Shown here: in pieces, positions 14,662 to 24,043 of the stretch
Position numbering within the stretch: the stretch's first letter is position 1
Layout: each line of letters opens with the position of its first letter
Assembly (NCBI GenBank): GCA_016220175.1
Contig: JACRHZ010000063.1
Location: 1-35,782 of the forward strand
Direction: 5' to 3'
Source of the DNA: Candidatus Peregrinibacteria bacterium
Lineage (GTDB): Bacteria; Patescibacteriota; Gracilibacteria; CAIRYL01
Length of the DNA: 35,782 bases
Notes under the pieces: model-generated
What the model saw: only the letters and a program-made list of their open reading frames with translations
What the model was told of the DNA's origin: nothing
Databases searched by the model: none
Program-made: the position numbers and the translations under genes

Positions 14662-14738
14662 TGGTGGAGCATAGGAGACTTGAACTCCTGACCTCTTCCA
14701 TGCCATGGAAGCGCTCTAGCCAACTGAGCTAATGCCCC
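14662..14738 (-). tRNA. tRNA-Ala (anticodon GGC)
   Basis: The acceptor GGGGCAT pairs with ATGCTCC and contains the G3-U70 wobble that is the universal identity mark of tRNA-Ala. The D stem begins GCTC. The anticodon arm is CTTCC-ATGGCAT-GGAAG with anticodon GGC. The T arm contains GTTCAAGTC, the discriminator is A, and CCA is encoded. It lies 63 bases downstream of glmS on the same strand. Confidence 0.95.
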
Positions 14739-14749
14739 CTATTTCACCG

Positions 14750-14801
14750 TCACTTCACCGTAACGCTTTTTGCCCTTCGACTGGGCTCAGGGCAAAAAGT
14801 A
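14750..14801. repeat. Scar duplicating the glmS 3' end, with inverted repeat
   Basis: Positions 14750-14773 (minus strand) encode A-K-S-V-T-V-K-stop, the same as the true glmS end at 14802-14825, with three synonymous codon changes (AGC/AGT, GTT/GTC, ACG/ACT). Between the copies is CCTTCGACTGGGCTCAGG (14774-14791), a REP-like sequence type common in many bacteria. An 11-bp inverted repeat CTTTTTGCCCT (14766-14776) / AGGGCAAAAAG (14789-14799) surrounds its core. Confidence 0.7.
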
Positions 14802-16586
14802 TCACTTCACAGTGACACTTTTTGCCAAATTCCTCGGCATATCTGGATCAAGTCCTTTCGCGACTGCAAGAGAATAGGCAAAAAGCTGAATAGGAATAAG
14901 ATTTACAATTGGGGAAGCAACACCACTTTCTGGAACTCGGAACCATTCATCAAACACCTCTTCGTTTTTTGGGCTGACCCCAATAATTTTTGCGCCTCGT
15001 GCTCGAAGCTCCATAGCATTCGAGAGAATTTCTTTTCGTGATTCATCATCTCCTACAAGTACCACACACGGTGTTCCTTTTTGAATAAGTGCAATTGGTC
15101 CATGTTTTAATTCCCCGCCAGCGAATCCCTCAGCGTGAATGTAAGACACTTCTTGAATCTTAATAGCTGCTTCAAGCGCTAATGGGAAATTCGCCCCTCG
15201 CCCGATAATGAAAATATCAGGGGAATTTTTATATCTTTTGGCGGTCTTGGCGATATGTTTTAAATACCGTGGATTCAGAAGATCGTTTATTTTTGAAGCG
15301 GTTTCTCCCAAGAGTTTTTGCCCCTCCTCTGTTTTTCCGACCGCAGCATACGCGAGGAGGAGAAGAAGGCTCATTTGGCTTGTTGCAGCCTTTGTAGAGG
15401 CTACTGCCTTCTCCACCCCAGCACGAATAAGGAGTGAGGAATCACACATGCGATGAATCGTAGATCCCTGGACATTCACGAGAGCGGAAAGTGTTGATCC
15501 TGATTTTCTGCCGACATCAAGCGCTTCAATAACATCAGCAGTTTCTCCGCTTTGAGAGATTGCCATAATAAGGGTCTCTGGTTTCAGAAAATGATGAAAT
15601 AATCGAAATTCGCTCGCAGGAGTGAAATTAATATGCCTTTTTGCGACACTTGCGAAGAAATATGTTCCAATTTGTGCTATTTTTCCTGCAGTTCCACATC
15701 CGATAAAAAATACACCCTTTGCTTTTTGAATGAGTTGCGAAAGAGCTTGAATCTCGGGAAGGTCTTGCTGAACTGCTCGGAGGATGGTCTCCTTCTGCTC
15801 GAATATTTCTTTCAGCATATAATGCTCAAAATCTCCTTTTACAGCATCTTCCATCTTCCATTCGATAGTAATGAGCCTTTTTTTAATACTTTTTCCGGTT
15901 ATGATTGAAAAAAACGACACTTTCTTTTGAGTTATTTCTACCATTTCTCCATCATCAAGGTAATTGACGGTATTGGTAAATGGAAGAAATGCGGGAATAT
16001 CCGATGCAATAAATGTGGCATCTCGAGAAATTCCAATAATCAGCGGCGCCCCCGATCTCACCGCGATAATGCGGTCTGAATCAATCCCGAAGAGCACAAA
16101 TGCAAATCGCCCCTCAAATCGCGCAGCAGCTTTTTGAGCAGCTTTTTTGAGGTCCATCCCTAATTTTACATATTCTCCAATAAGCTGAACTGCAACCTCT
16201 GTATCCGTTTCTGTAATAAATTGCACCCCTTTTTTTATGAGTTCTTTTTTAATTTCTGTGTAGTTTTCAAGAATTCCATTGTGAATTAATGCAATCTTTT
16301 TTGCAGTGTCCCAATGCGGGTGTGCGTTCAAGTTCGTTACCTCTCCGTGAGTTGCCCATCTCGAATGACCGATTGCAAGCGTACTTTTCCCAAAATTCTT
16401 GAGATGCGTAACATCGGAAATTTTTCCCGTTTTTTTCTGAACAGCGAGAACATTTCCTTTTTTTGACCGCTTCAATGTTGCTATTCCCCAAGAATCATAG
16501 CCGCGATATTCCAGCCTTTTGAGTCCCTCGAGCACAATTTTTGCTGCATCTACTTCTTTGCCGAGATATCCAAAAATTCCGCACAT
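14802..16586 (-). CDS. glmS: Glucosamine-fructose-6-phosphate aminotransferase (isomerizing)
   Basis: GlmS converts fructose-6-phosphate and glutamine to glucosamine-6-phosphate, the first step of UDP-GlcNAc and cell-wall synthesis. The 594-aa product has catalytic Cys2 (MCGIFGYLG), the class II amidotransferase domain (EYRGYDSWGI, HSRWATHGEVTNLNAHPH; about 1-220), and two SIS domains (GCGTAGKIAQIG, SQSGETADVIEAL, then IGRGANFPLALEAAIKIQEVSYIHAEGFAGGELKHGP). It ends in the canonical PRNLAKSVTVK. There is no sign of a glmS ribozyme in the short 5' region. A copy of its last codons lies 52 bases downstream. Confidence 0.97.
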   Translation of the reverse strand: MCGIFGYLGKEVDAAKIVLEGLKRLEYRGYDSWGIATLKRSKKGNVLAVQKKTGKISDVTHLKNFGKSTLAIGHSRWATHGEVTNLNAHPHWDTAKKIALIHNGILENYTEIKKELIKKGVQFITETDTEVAVQLIGEYVKLGMDLKKAAQKAAARFEGRFAFVLFGIDSDRIIAVRSGAPLIIGISRDATFIASDIPAFLPFTNTVNYLDDGEMVEITQKKVSFFSIITGKSIKKRLITIEWKMEDAVKGDFEHYMLKEIFEQKETILRAVQQDLPEIQALSQLIQKAKGVFFIGCGTAGKIAQIGTYFFASVAKRHINFTPASEFRLFHHFLKPETLIMAISQSGETADVIEALDVGRKSGSTLSALVNVQGSTIHRMCDSSLLIRAGVEKAVASTKAATSQMSLLLLLAYAAVGKTEEGQKLLGETASKINDLLNPRYLKHIAKTAKRYKNSPDIFIIGRGANFPLALEAAIKIQEVSYIHAEGFAGGELKHGPIALIQKGTPCVVLVGDDESRKEILSNAMELRARGAKIIGVSPKNEEVFDEWFRVPESGVASPIVNLIPIQLFAYSLAVAKGLDPDMPRNLAKSVTVK

Positions 16587-16643
16587 AAAAAAGAAGAAAG
16601 CGTTCTCAGTATGGGGAAAATAAATGCGATTGGGAAGAAGAAA

Positions 16644-16940
16644 CTAAGCTTTGAGAGCCTCTTCATCTTTTTTCTTCACCCCACTTTCATTAACGGCTCG
16701 AGACACAAGAGATTTTTTTCGAGAAGCGTTATTTTTGTGAATAAGATTCTTTTTTTCCGCCATATCTATTGCTTTTAGTGTCTCAGGAAGAAGGGCAGAT
16801 GCTTTTTTTGTTTCTCCGCTTTTTGCCAAATTCAAAATGTTTTTCATAAACGAGCGCATTCGCGAAAGAAACTGATGATTCCTCTCTGTTTTCTTCTTTG
16901 CTTGTCTTACTCTTTTCATGGCAGATACTATTATCGGCAT
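16644..16940 (-). CDS. rpsT: Ribosomal protein S20
   Basis: The 98-aa product begins MPIIVSAMKRVRQAKKKTERNHQFLSRMRSFMKNILNLAKSGE, the typical basic helical S20 pattern. It continues with the ALKAID-like helix and the HKNNASRKKSLVSRAV segment, which corresponds to the family's IHKNKAARKKSRL. It binds 16S rRNA early in 30S assembly. I chose the ATG at 16940 because S20 proteins begin MPNIKSA; a 10-residue extension is unlikely. It lies 57 bases upstream of glmS on the same strand. Confidence 0.93.
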   Translation of the reverse strand: MPIIVSAMKRVRQAKKKTERNHQFLSRMRSFMKNILNLAKSGETKKASALLPETLKAIDMAEKKNLIHKNNASRKKSLVSRAVNESGVKKKDEEALKA

Positions 16941-17030
16941 GTGGGGAAGTGGTGAGAAAATAAAAAGCAAGGGATAGTCTAGGGATTCAGCCCCTTTTTG
17001 TCAAAGTCTTTTCGAAGATTTCTCAAGGAT

Positions 17031-17276
17031 TTAGGCTCTTCGGGCTTTGCTTATCTCCTTTCCTGCCTTATAGAGTCCGGTTGTGGTGAGTCCGATAATA
17101 AGACCGGACAATATAGCGTCCACCATATCTGTCCCTCCACGATATGCAGAAAAAAGAGAAAAAGCTACCGCAATGGCAATAGCAAATACGGGCGCCCATT
17201 TATGGGGAACACCAAAGCTTTTCAGGATTTCAGTAAGACCGGCGGTGATAGCTCCAATTTCTGTAGCAGTGAGCAT
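17031..17276 (-). CDS. Small two-helix membrane protein, phage holin-like
   Basis: The 81-aa product has two membrane segments (about residues 28-45 and 55-70). The pattern is ITAGLTEILKSFGVPHKWAPVFAIAIAVAFSLF, a short loop, ILSGLIIGLTTTGLYKAGKEI, then a basic tail. The central W-A-P and the final GL-x4-GLYK-x-GK are characteristic of a class of phage holin-like proteins. No phage genes surround it. It lies 27 bases downstream of the macroglobulin stop on the same strand. It may be a domesticated membrane protein or a phage relic; the holin role is inference. Confidence 0.6.
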   Translation of the reverse strand: MLTATEIGAITAGLTEILKSFGVPHKWAPVFAIAIAVAFSLFSAYRGGTDMVDAILSGLIIGLTTTGLYKAGKEISKARRA

Positions 17277-17303
17277 GGGAGAGGGAGAAAAAAAATAAAA
17301 AGG

Positions 17304-20300
17304 TTACTTATGTGAAGGGAGGACGGAAAATACCTCTCCCTGCGTTCGCCCAAAGACCTCGGGATGATACATTTCTTCAGCTTTTGCCGGAAGATGCTCA
17401 AAACTTCCTTCTGTTACCGCCTCGACGTAAAAATTGTATTCATACACTCCTGAAGGGAGAGTTTCTGCGAAGAGTAAAACGGCGTCATCTCGAATTTCTG
17501 TATGTTCGAAATAAGAAAGATTATTCCACCAGTACCACGTATCTCCTGATTTGAGCGTGTTTTCATCATTTAAGAGCAGAGATTTGTCGGCCGTTTCGAG
17601 GTTAAAATTCACGGCTTCAAGTCCTGCGGGGAGGGCTTCCCGAACAGAGACGAGATATCTTGTCTCTGGTACAAGAAGAGTAAGTTTTCCTCTGAGTCTC
17701 TCTCCTTTTTCTGCTGAAAAGACAGGATGTTCCATTTTTGTATCATCTAATTTATAATAATTTCTCATGAGACCAATTCCCTCATTTTTTTCACGTATTT
17801 CTTCTGTCGGGAGATAATACTGGAGCAGAATATCATAGAAAAGCTCTCCAATTCCCTTTTTTGAGAAAGTGAGCTCATTCAGTTGAGGATCACGAAGTAA
17901 AGAAGGGAAGTCAATATCCGAGAGTATTTTTTCGTCGAAAACATTTTCTTCAGTAAAGCTCTTCTCGAGGAGAGAACTCCCGTTTATCTCCACATTTGCT
18001 GCGAAATTTGGATGCAGCACATTCGCTTTTTCGAGATATTCCAGATAGCTGAAGACGGCCCATATTGTATCTTGAGTACTCTCCCAACTTCCCGTACTTC
18101 CTCCTCTCGCTTTTGTGAGGAATGATAATATTTTCGGGATAAGCACGTTATTTGTGTCCTCCCTCGCGAAGGTCATAAGTGCGAGCGCGGTGGTTTTTAT
18201 GGTCGAATCCATGCTCCACGGAGAAGTCTCCCCAGCATCAAATTGAACACCTCGCGGCGTATGTCTTGCTGCTGCTTCGATCTCAAACCGAAGAACTGCT
18301 TTTTCTCCATCGGTTTCTTCTAAATTTTGGAGGGCAAGAGAAAGAAGGATTTTTGCAGGAAGAGAAAGGATGCTCCTCTGTTCATACAGAAGATTCTTTG
18401 TGGAAATAATATTCTTTTCTCCTGCTTCCGAAAGAACATAGAGAACAAAAGCTTTCGTCTCGGAATCCATCTCAAAAATATCTTGACGCTGTTCCTCATT
18501 AAAACTACTGAAGAGTAAAGAACCCATCAAATAATTTTTCAAATTTTCCATACTTTGTGGATCAACATGGACATCTATTTTCCCGAGTTGTTCAAATCCA
18601 AAGAGGATATATGCCGAAAGGTAAGGATAGCTTTGAAGAGAACCCTCAAAATATCCGAATCCTCCATCGGAGCGCTGGAGTTTGTATGTCTCTTGAAGTT
18701 CTTGCCCTAATATTTTAGTAAAATTTTCTGAGATTTCAGAAGAGGCGCCTGCAGATTTCTTTCCGATCATATTTTCTGCTCGAATAAGAAGCGCTCTAGC
18801 GAGTACTCTGCTCATAATTTGTTCTGCTGAGTCGTAAGGATATGCAAGAAGACTTTCTGCTCCGCGAAGAAACATCTGGATGCGACTTGAAGCGAGTGTT
18901 ACGGTGAGTTTTCCCAAATTTGGAAGCGCTTTTTGTGGAATGCGAAGATATTCTGTAGCGCGATCCAGAGCTATTCCACTTGTTGCCAAATTTTCTCCCA
19001 AAATAGGAGCCGTCACCGGAATAAACGTCTCGACTTCATCACGAAGAGATTTATCTTCATTTTGTACAAGGAGAGTGAATTTCATGGGAGGAAAGGTCGC
19101 ATTCTGCTTTTCATTGGAACCCATGATAGTTCCTGGAAATTCGATGAGTTCTGTGCTGTTCCTTTTTATCGTGAGAGGAAATGTTGTTACCCCCTTCAAA
19201 GAAAATCCTTCGGTGTCCAGAAAAACATTTATTTTTTGATCAGTATCACTTTGGTTATAAATCAAGAATGCTGCGGTAAATGTATCCCCTGGAATTCCGA
19301 AACGTGGCAATGCCGAAGTGATCATCAGCTGTTTTCGAGAAATAAACGACTTTTTTTCCATACCAAAAGCATTGTCCTTCGTATGCGCTATGACCAAAAC
19401 TTCCCAGGTAGTGAGGTTGTCTGGAAGACGAAATTCTACCTCTAAAAGTCCATTTTCATCGGTGTGGAGATCGGCTTTCCAAAAAGCGGTATCTCTGAAT
19501 TCGCCGCGTTTTCTTTTGCTCAGATCTTCTCCAAGGGCGCCTCCTCCACCACCTTTTGCTCCGCCTTGAGCCTTAATATCAAGACGTTCGATAAGATAAA
19601 TAAGTGTTTGAGCTGTTCTGACTCCCAGAGGACGATTTCCCCAAAAGAAATCAAGAATATCTTCGAGATTTCTCGATTTGAGTGCGAGAAGAGATTTGTC
19701 CACGACGGCAATAGAAACATCAGCACTCGTTACATCGCGATTTGTCTTTCGAGTCTCAATAAGAAGCCGCACAGTATCTCCGGGCAAATACGACTCTTTC
19801 TCTGTTAGGACGGATATTTTGAGTTCCTTATCTTGGATATTTACAGAAATGGGAACCATACCTATTTTCATTTCGGGACGAGGAAGCGTATTCAAATTGT
19901 AAACTCCTCGTCGTACTTCAGGTTCTGTCATGTCCTCATCATCTTTTTGAGGAGGTGTGAAATTTTTGAGATCGTCCGCCAGTTTTTGCTCTTCCGAAGC
20001 TGCTTCTTTTTGTTCTTCCTCAGAAAGGTTTGGAAGAAGCTTTTGAATTTCTTTTTCTCTTTCCTCCACTTCGTCTTTTGTCATATTTAGCTTCTCCTCA
20101 GTATTTTTCAAATTCTCCTGAGATATTTTCTTTCTCGTTTCAGCTTTTCTGACATCAAGATCAGAAGAGGCTTCCGTGAGAGCTGCAAGTTCCCCTGTGT
20201 TTTTTAGAACTTTTGAAGTGAGTTCTGGAATGCGGAATTCCAATTCTTTTTGTAAGATTTTTTTCTCCGAAATTTCAGAGAAAAGTTTCTGAAAAACGGC

Positions 20301-23300
20301 AAAAAATCCTTTTCCCTTCACAAGAGTGATGCCAATATATGCGTTTGGAAGCATCTCTTCTGTAACAGGAATTTCGAGAAGTTCTCCGCTCTTTACCTCA
20401 ACAACTTCTGCAGAAAGAATATTTTTCCTCTCAACGGTAAGAAGTGCTTTTACGGGTTTTACAAAAGGAGATTCTACAAGGAGCTTTGCAGTATCTCCTA
20501 CTTCATAGCTTTTTTTATCAAGAGTAAGCTTAATTCGGTCGTTATTTGATCTTTGCCATGGAATGTAATCATCTGAAGACCGAAAGAGAGTCGCAGCAGA
20601 TCTTGTTTCTCGCTGAGACGAGTCTTTCCAAGTGGCGATAGCTTTTATGGTTCCGGAATATCGATCATCTCCCTGAGGAATATCAAACGTAATGCCGCCT
20701 CTTCCATCTTTTCCAGTTTCAGCATTTTTTTCCTGAAGAAGTATTTTTTCTTCGGTACTATCCCAATAAAAATTTCCATCAATTCCCTCCTTCTGCACAG
20801 AATTCCAGATGCTCTGATAGATTTTCACATCAACTTCTTCATTTGGTCGCGGATTTCCCTCGACATCAAGAGTGAAAAGATCAAAAGAGAGATTCATATC
20901 CGTAGTGCTGAGGAAGGAATTCTCTGGACGGATACCGACAAAACCATCTGCTTCGAGGAGCATGAAAGTTTCTGCCTTTGAAACATTTCTTTCAGAAGCA
21001 TCTCTCAGCGTCGCGTATACAGTAACAAGCTGAGCGTCGGTAATATCCCCATTTTCCGCATTGAGATGATCTGGAATCGAAAAAGAAAATTTTCCGTGAG
21101 CATCAAGCTTCCCTGTTCCATCAAGAACAACTGTTTCTTCCGGAGAACAAGACCAGTAACAGCCATATTCGTCTGTGGAAAAGGAATACCATTCTCCTTC
21201 CTCTGGACCGTAATAAAAATATGGCTCTCGTACAACCAAATACGAAACATCAGCGTTTGGAAGACTTCCGCCAAAAAAGTATTCTGCCGAAATCGTTATC
21301 GGAAGTTCTGTGCCGAGGAATGGATGGGCAAGAGAAGTCTTCACTTCCACCTTATACTCTGGCTTTCGATACTCTTCTACGGAAAATGTTCGTGTAAACC
21401 ATCCCTTATCGCCTAGAGAAGCATTCAGGACATACGTTCCAAGAGAAGCTCCATCTGCAAGGAGAAGTTCTCCGGAAAAAGTCCCCATGTCACTCAGCGT
21501 CACATCTTGAGAAAAAATTTCTTTTCCTTCAGGGTCTTCTCCTTGAAGATGTACTACCGTATTTTGAGCGGGAATTTGGAGATTCGCATCATTATCGGAT
21601 CTTAAAATTCCTTTATAATACACCGTTTGTCCCGGGCGATATATTGGTCTATCAGTATACATATATCCTCTGAAAAACGGATGAATTTGCCAATCCTCAG
21701 GAATACCGAACTCCCACGGTGAAATTCCTTCCGACCAATTATTCCCAACAAGAGAGAAGAAGTCTTTTCCCTTTCGTGCAATGATGAAATATTGGCGATA
21801 GAGATCATCGGCTGGGAGTTTTCCTTCCCAAATTCCTTGAGCATTCGTGTATCCCGTGTTTATTCTCGTAACGGGATTGTCGTAGCTCCCGCTCAATACT
21901 TCGATGGACATATTCTCCACAGGTTTCCCTTCCAAAAAATCAGTAGCCCACACGAGAATTTTTTCATCGGTCCATTTTGCGGTGATTCCAGAATTTACGA
22001 GAAGAGCAGTACCGGTGAAAACGTGAGGAGCCTTTTCCCAAGAGTACTGAAACTCTGGGGAAAAGAATTCATATCCGTAGATTCCGCCCGAAAACTCGAT
22101 CTCATCAGAAATTGAAATTTCATCGACTCGAGTGATATTTTTTTCTCCAGAAATTTCCTTTGTCCACGACCTTGGATTTTTCCCATAGGTATCGCAAAAT
22201 CCATTTTCAAGTGGCAAAAACTTCAGTTGCATATCGAGAAATTCTTTTTCCGGGATCTCACAAACCGTAACAAATATTTTGGAAATATTCCGGTGTTGCA
22301 CAAAAAGAGAAACGGGGTCATCTCTTTCAAAAACAGAAGGACCCGAAGTGCGAGCCATATACGAAAGCTGTGATTTATAATCAGTTGTTCGAAATGTTCC
22401 CGTCACCTCAGTTGGCAGGAGAGATTCTTTCTCGAGTTCTTGATATTCCTTATCAGAAACGGCATCCAAAATCCCACTTTTGACATCCTCTTTATATGCA
22501 GCAATTCTTGCATCTTTTAGCTGAGCATTAAGTGTCCATGCGTACGCCGTCTCTGCCAAAAATGGACCAGAAATTTCGTATTCAAGGATATTCTGTTTAA
22601 GAGGAGATACAGGCTTTTGCTCATCTACCAGTGGAACAGAATCATATACTTGGGATACATATAATTTTTTTGGATCAATTTCTGGAGAGAAAGAGATGTG
22701 TTTAAGGATTTCATCCGTATCTGTTGGGGTTCTCAGTTGAATACGAAGGCTTTCATGAGGAGCGATACTTCCGCCATTTTGTGGAGAATATGTAACGACT
22801 CCGGGGTCTTCCATAGTACGGAATGTGCTCTTTGTGGCTTCTGTACTCATTTTTGTCCCATTAAGACTTTTCACTCCCACATCCACCACAAGAGAAATAG
22901 TTTCATTTTTTGCAAAATTTGGTTCAAAACTCACCATCATGGCATTTGGATCGCGCTCGTGATCCCATGTAATTTTAAGTTTTCGCTTCTCGCCACTCGG
23001 AAGATCAGGAGAAATAGTGAGATGATCGAAAAATGAATTTTCATTTACTGACTGATTCCAGAGAATACGGACTTTTGTTTTCGGTGAAATAAATGTTGCC
23101 GTATCACTCGGTGTGATCGATACTATTTTTGGCTCCTCCGTTTCAAAATGCCACTCTGCCTCATGAATCAGACGTCCTCCATCTGCAGTTGGCGCTTCCT
23201 TTTTGAGATGTGCGCGAAAAATATTCCCCAAGGGAAATGTATTTTCATCCGGAATAAATTCTATTGCCGAAGTTCCCAGCCAATGAAACTTGCCCTGAAT

Positions 23301-23954
23301 TTCTGGCTCAAACGTCAAATAGTCAGAAAATCGAGAAAGGGAATCACTCAGATTTTCTTCAGGAGTTTCGAGTGGACGAATCGGGCGATCAAACATGAGG
23401 ACAATACGTTGGTCCTTTTGAAAGATAGGAAGTTCTTTGGGAAGCTCTTCATCTTTTTTCTGTTCAGCCTCAGAAACCTCTTCAAAAAGTCGATCTCCGC
23501 GCTGAGTCTCCTTAATCTGATTCCATTCGTACGGAGAAATTGGCGAAATAAAAGTAATTTGGGGCGGTCCGACAATGAGAAATGTTTGGAAATATGATTT
23601 CCCCATTACTTTCCCGAGCCAGCTTTCAGCGCTTCCATCAATGGTTACAGAAATTTGCTCCCCGATTTCAAATGGCTTAGATGGTTCAAAAAAGAGAGTT
23701 TTTTGGTTCTCCCAAAAGAATCTCCCCTGCATTTCAGGAGCGAGAGAAAATGCACTCTCTACGCTTTTTGCATTCATCCTTTCTGTGAATTCAAAGCGGA
23801 GAAGCGCATTAAAAGAGATTTCCTTGATGCGAGTTTCTTCTTCTCCGCCAAGCACACGAGGAGTGCCGGCAGTGCTCCACAAAAGGACTCCTCCTCCGGT
23901 AAGGAGAAGGAGAACTCCAAAAAATCCCCAAAACTTTTTCCCAAAAAATTTCAT
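17304..23954 (-). CDS. Giant alpha-2-macroglobulin family protein without thioester cysteine
   Basis: Bacterial alpha-2-macroglobulins trap proteases at the cell surface or in the periplasm. The 2216-aa product starts with a signal or anchor helix (FFGVLLLLTGGGVLLW). It then has Ig-like N-terminal domains (~40-480), the MG core including YMYTDRPIYRPGQTVYYKGILR, a predicted coiled-coil insertion (~1225-1345) and a glycine-rich bait-like stretch (GGAKGGGGGALG, ~1466). FRDTAFWKADLHTDENG and LPDNLTTWEVLVIAHT follow, then the toroid domain (YKLQRSDGGFGYFEG). Where thioester members read YPYGCLEQ, this reads YPYDSAEQ with Ser1709. A thioester cannot form, as in E. coli YfaS. No penicillin-binding protein 1C gene is adjacent. 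Confidence 0.92.
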   Translation of the reverse strand: MKFFGKKFWGFFGVLLLLTGGGVLLWSTAGTPRVLGGEEETRIKEISFNALLRFEFTERMNAKSVESAFSLAPEMQGRFFWENQKTLFFEPSKPFEIGEQISVTIDGSAESWLGKVMGKSYFQTFLIVGPPQITFISPISPYEWNQIKETQRGDRLFEEVSEAEQKKDEELPKELPIFQKDQRIVLMFDRPIRPLETPEENLSDSLSRFSDYLTFEPEIQGKFHWLGTSAIEFIPDENTFPLGNIFRAHLKKEAPTADGGRLIHEAEWHFETEEPKIVSITPSDTATFISPKTKVRILWNQSVNENSFFDHLTISPDLPSGEKRKLKITWDHERDPNAMMVSFEPNFAKNETISLVVDVGVKSLNGTKMSTEATKSTFRTMEDPGVVTYSPQNGGSIAPHESLRIQLRTPTDTDEILKHISFSPEIDPKKLYVSQVYDSVPLVDEQKPVSPLKQNILEYEISGPFLAETAYAWTLNAQLKDARIAAYKEDVKSGILDAVSDKEYQELEKESLLPTEVTGTFRTTDYKSQLSYMARTSGPSVFERDDPVSLFVQHRNISKIFVTVCEIPEKEFLDMQLKFLPLENGFCDTYGKNPRSWTKEISGEKNITRVDEISISDEIEFSGGIYGYEFFSPEFQYSWEKAPHVFTGTALLVNSGITAKWTDEKILVWATDFLEGKPVENMSIEVLSGSYDNPVTRINTGYTNAQGIWEGKLPADDLYRQYFIIARKGKDFFSLVGNNWSEGISPWEFGIPEDWQIHPFFRGYMYTDRPIYRPGQTVYYKGILRSDNDANLQIPAQNTVVHLQGEDPEGKEIFSQDVTLSDMGTFSGELLLADGASLGTYVLNASLGDKGWFTRTFSVEEYRKPEYKVEVKTSLAHPFLGTELPITISAEYFFGGSLPNADVSYLVVREPYFYYGPEEGEWYSFSTDEYGCYWSCSPEETVVLDGTGKLDAHGKFSFSIPDHLNAENGDITDAQLVTVYATLRDASERNVSKAETFMLLEADGFVGIRPENSFLSTTDMNLSFDLFTLDVEGNPRPNEEVDVKIYQSIWNSVQKEGIDGNFYWDSTEEKILLQEKNAETGKDGRGGITFDIPQGDDRYSGTIKAIATWKDSSQRETRSAATLFRSSDDYIPWQRSNNDRIKLTLDKKSYEVGDTAKLLVESPFVKPVKALLTVERKNILSAEVVEVKSGELLEIPVTEEMLPNAYIGITLVKGKGFFAVFQKLFSEISEKKILQKELEFRIPELTSKVLKNTGELAALTEASSDLDVRKAETRKKISQENLKNTEEKLNMTKDEVEEREKEIQKLLPNLSEEEQKEAASEEQKLADDLKNFTPPQKDDEDMTEPEVRRGVYNLNTLPRPEMKIGMVPISVNIQDKELKISVLTEKESYLPGDTVRLLIETRKTNRDVTSADVSIAVVDKSLLALKSRNLEDILDFFWGNRPLGVRTAQTLIYLIERLDIKAQGGAKGGGGGALGEDLSKRKRGEFRDTAFWKADLHTDENGLLEVEFRLPDNLTTWEVLVIAHTKDNAFGMEKKSFISRKQLMITSALPRFGIPGDTFTAAFLIYNQSDTDQKINVFLDTEGFSLKGVTTFPLTIKRNSTELIEFPGTIMGSNEKQNATFPPMKFTLLVQNEDKSLRDEVETFIPVTAPILGENLATSGIALDRATEYLRIPQKALPNLGKLTVTLASSRIQMFLRGAESLLAYPYDSAEQIMSRVLARALLIRAENMIGKKSAGASSEISENFTKILGQELQETYKLQRSDGGFGYFEGSLQSYPYLSAYILFGFEQLGKIDVHVDPQSMENLKNYLMGSLLFSSFNEEQRQDIFEMDSETKAFVLYVLSEAGEKNIISTKNLLYEQRSILSLPAKILLSLALQNLEETDGEKAVLRFEIEAAARHTPRGVQFDAGETSPWSMDSTIKTTALALMTFAREDTNNVLIPKILSFLTKARGGSTGSWESTQDTIWAVFSYLEYLEKANVLHPNFAANVEINGSSLLEKSFTEENVFDEKILSDIDFPSLLRDPQLNELTFSKKGIGELFYDILLQYYLPTEEIREKNEGIGLMRNYYKLDDTKMEHPVFSAEKGERLRGKLTLLVPETRYLVSVREALPAGLEAVNFNLETADKSLLLNDENTLKSGDTWYWWNNLSYFEHTEIRDDAVLLFAETLPSGVYEYNFYVEAVTEGSFEHLPAKAEEMYHPEVFGRTQGEVFSVLPSHK

Positions 23955-24043
23955 TACCGTTTCGCAAAAAATCGCTGATAGGTACTCTTACCGTATACTT
24001 TTTCTCTCGAAAAAAAAAGGAAATTCTGTCAAAATGGGGAAGA

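Noticed and set aside
14524-14706. 60-codon minus-strand frame
   Set aside because: It is the translation of tRNA-Ala and its remnant, not a gene.
16587-16643. glmS ribozyme or riboswitch upstream of glmS
   Set aside because: The gap to rpsT is only 57 bases, far too short for the ribozyme core, and shows no matching structure.
23992-24032. Promoter for the macroglobulin from a minus-strand TTGACA (24027-24032)
   Set aside because: The nearest -10-like hexamer is about 29 bases away, outside the usable range.
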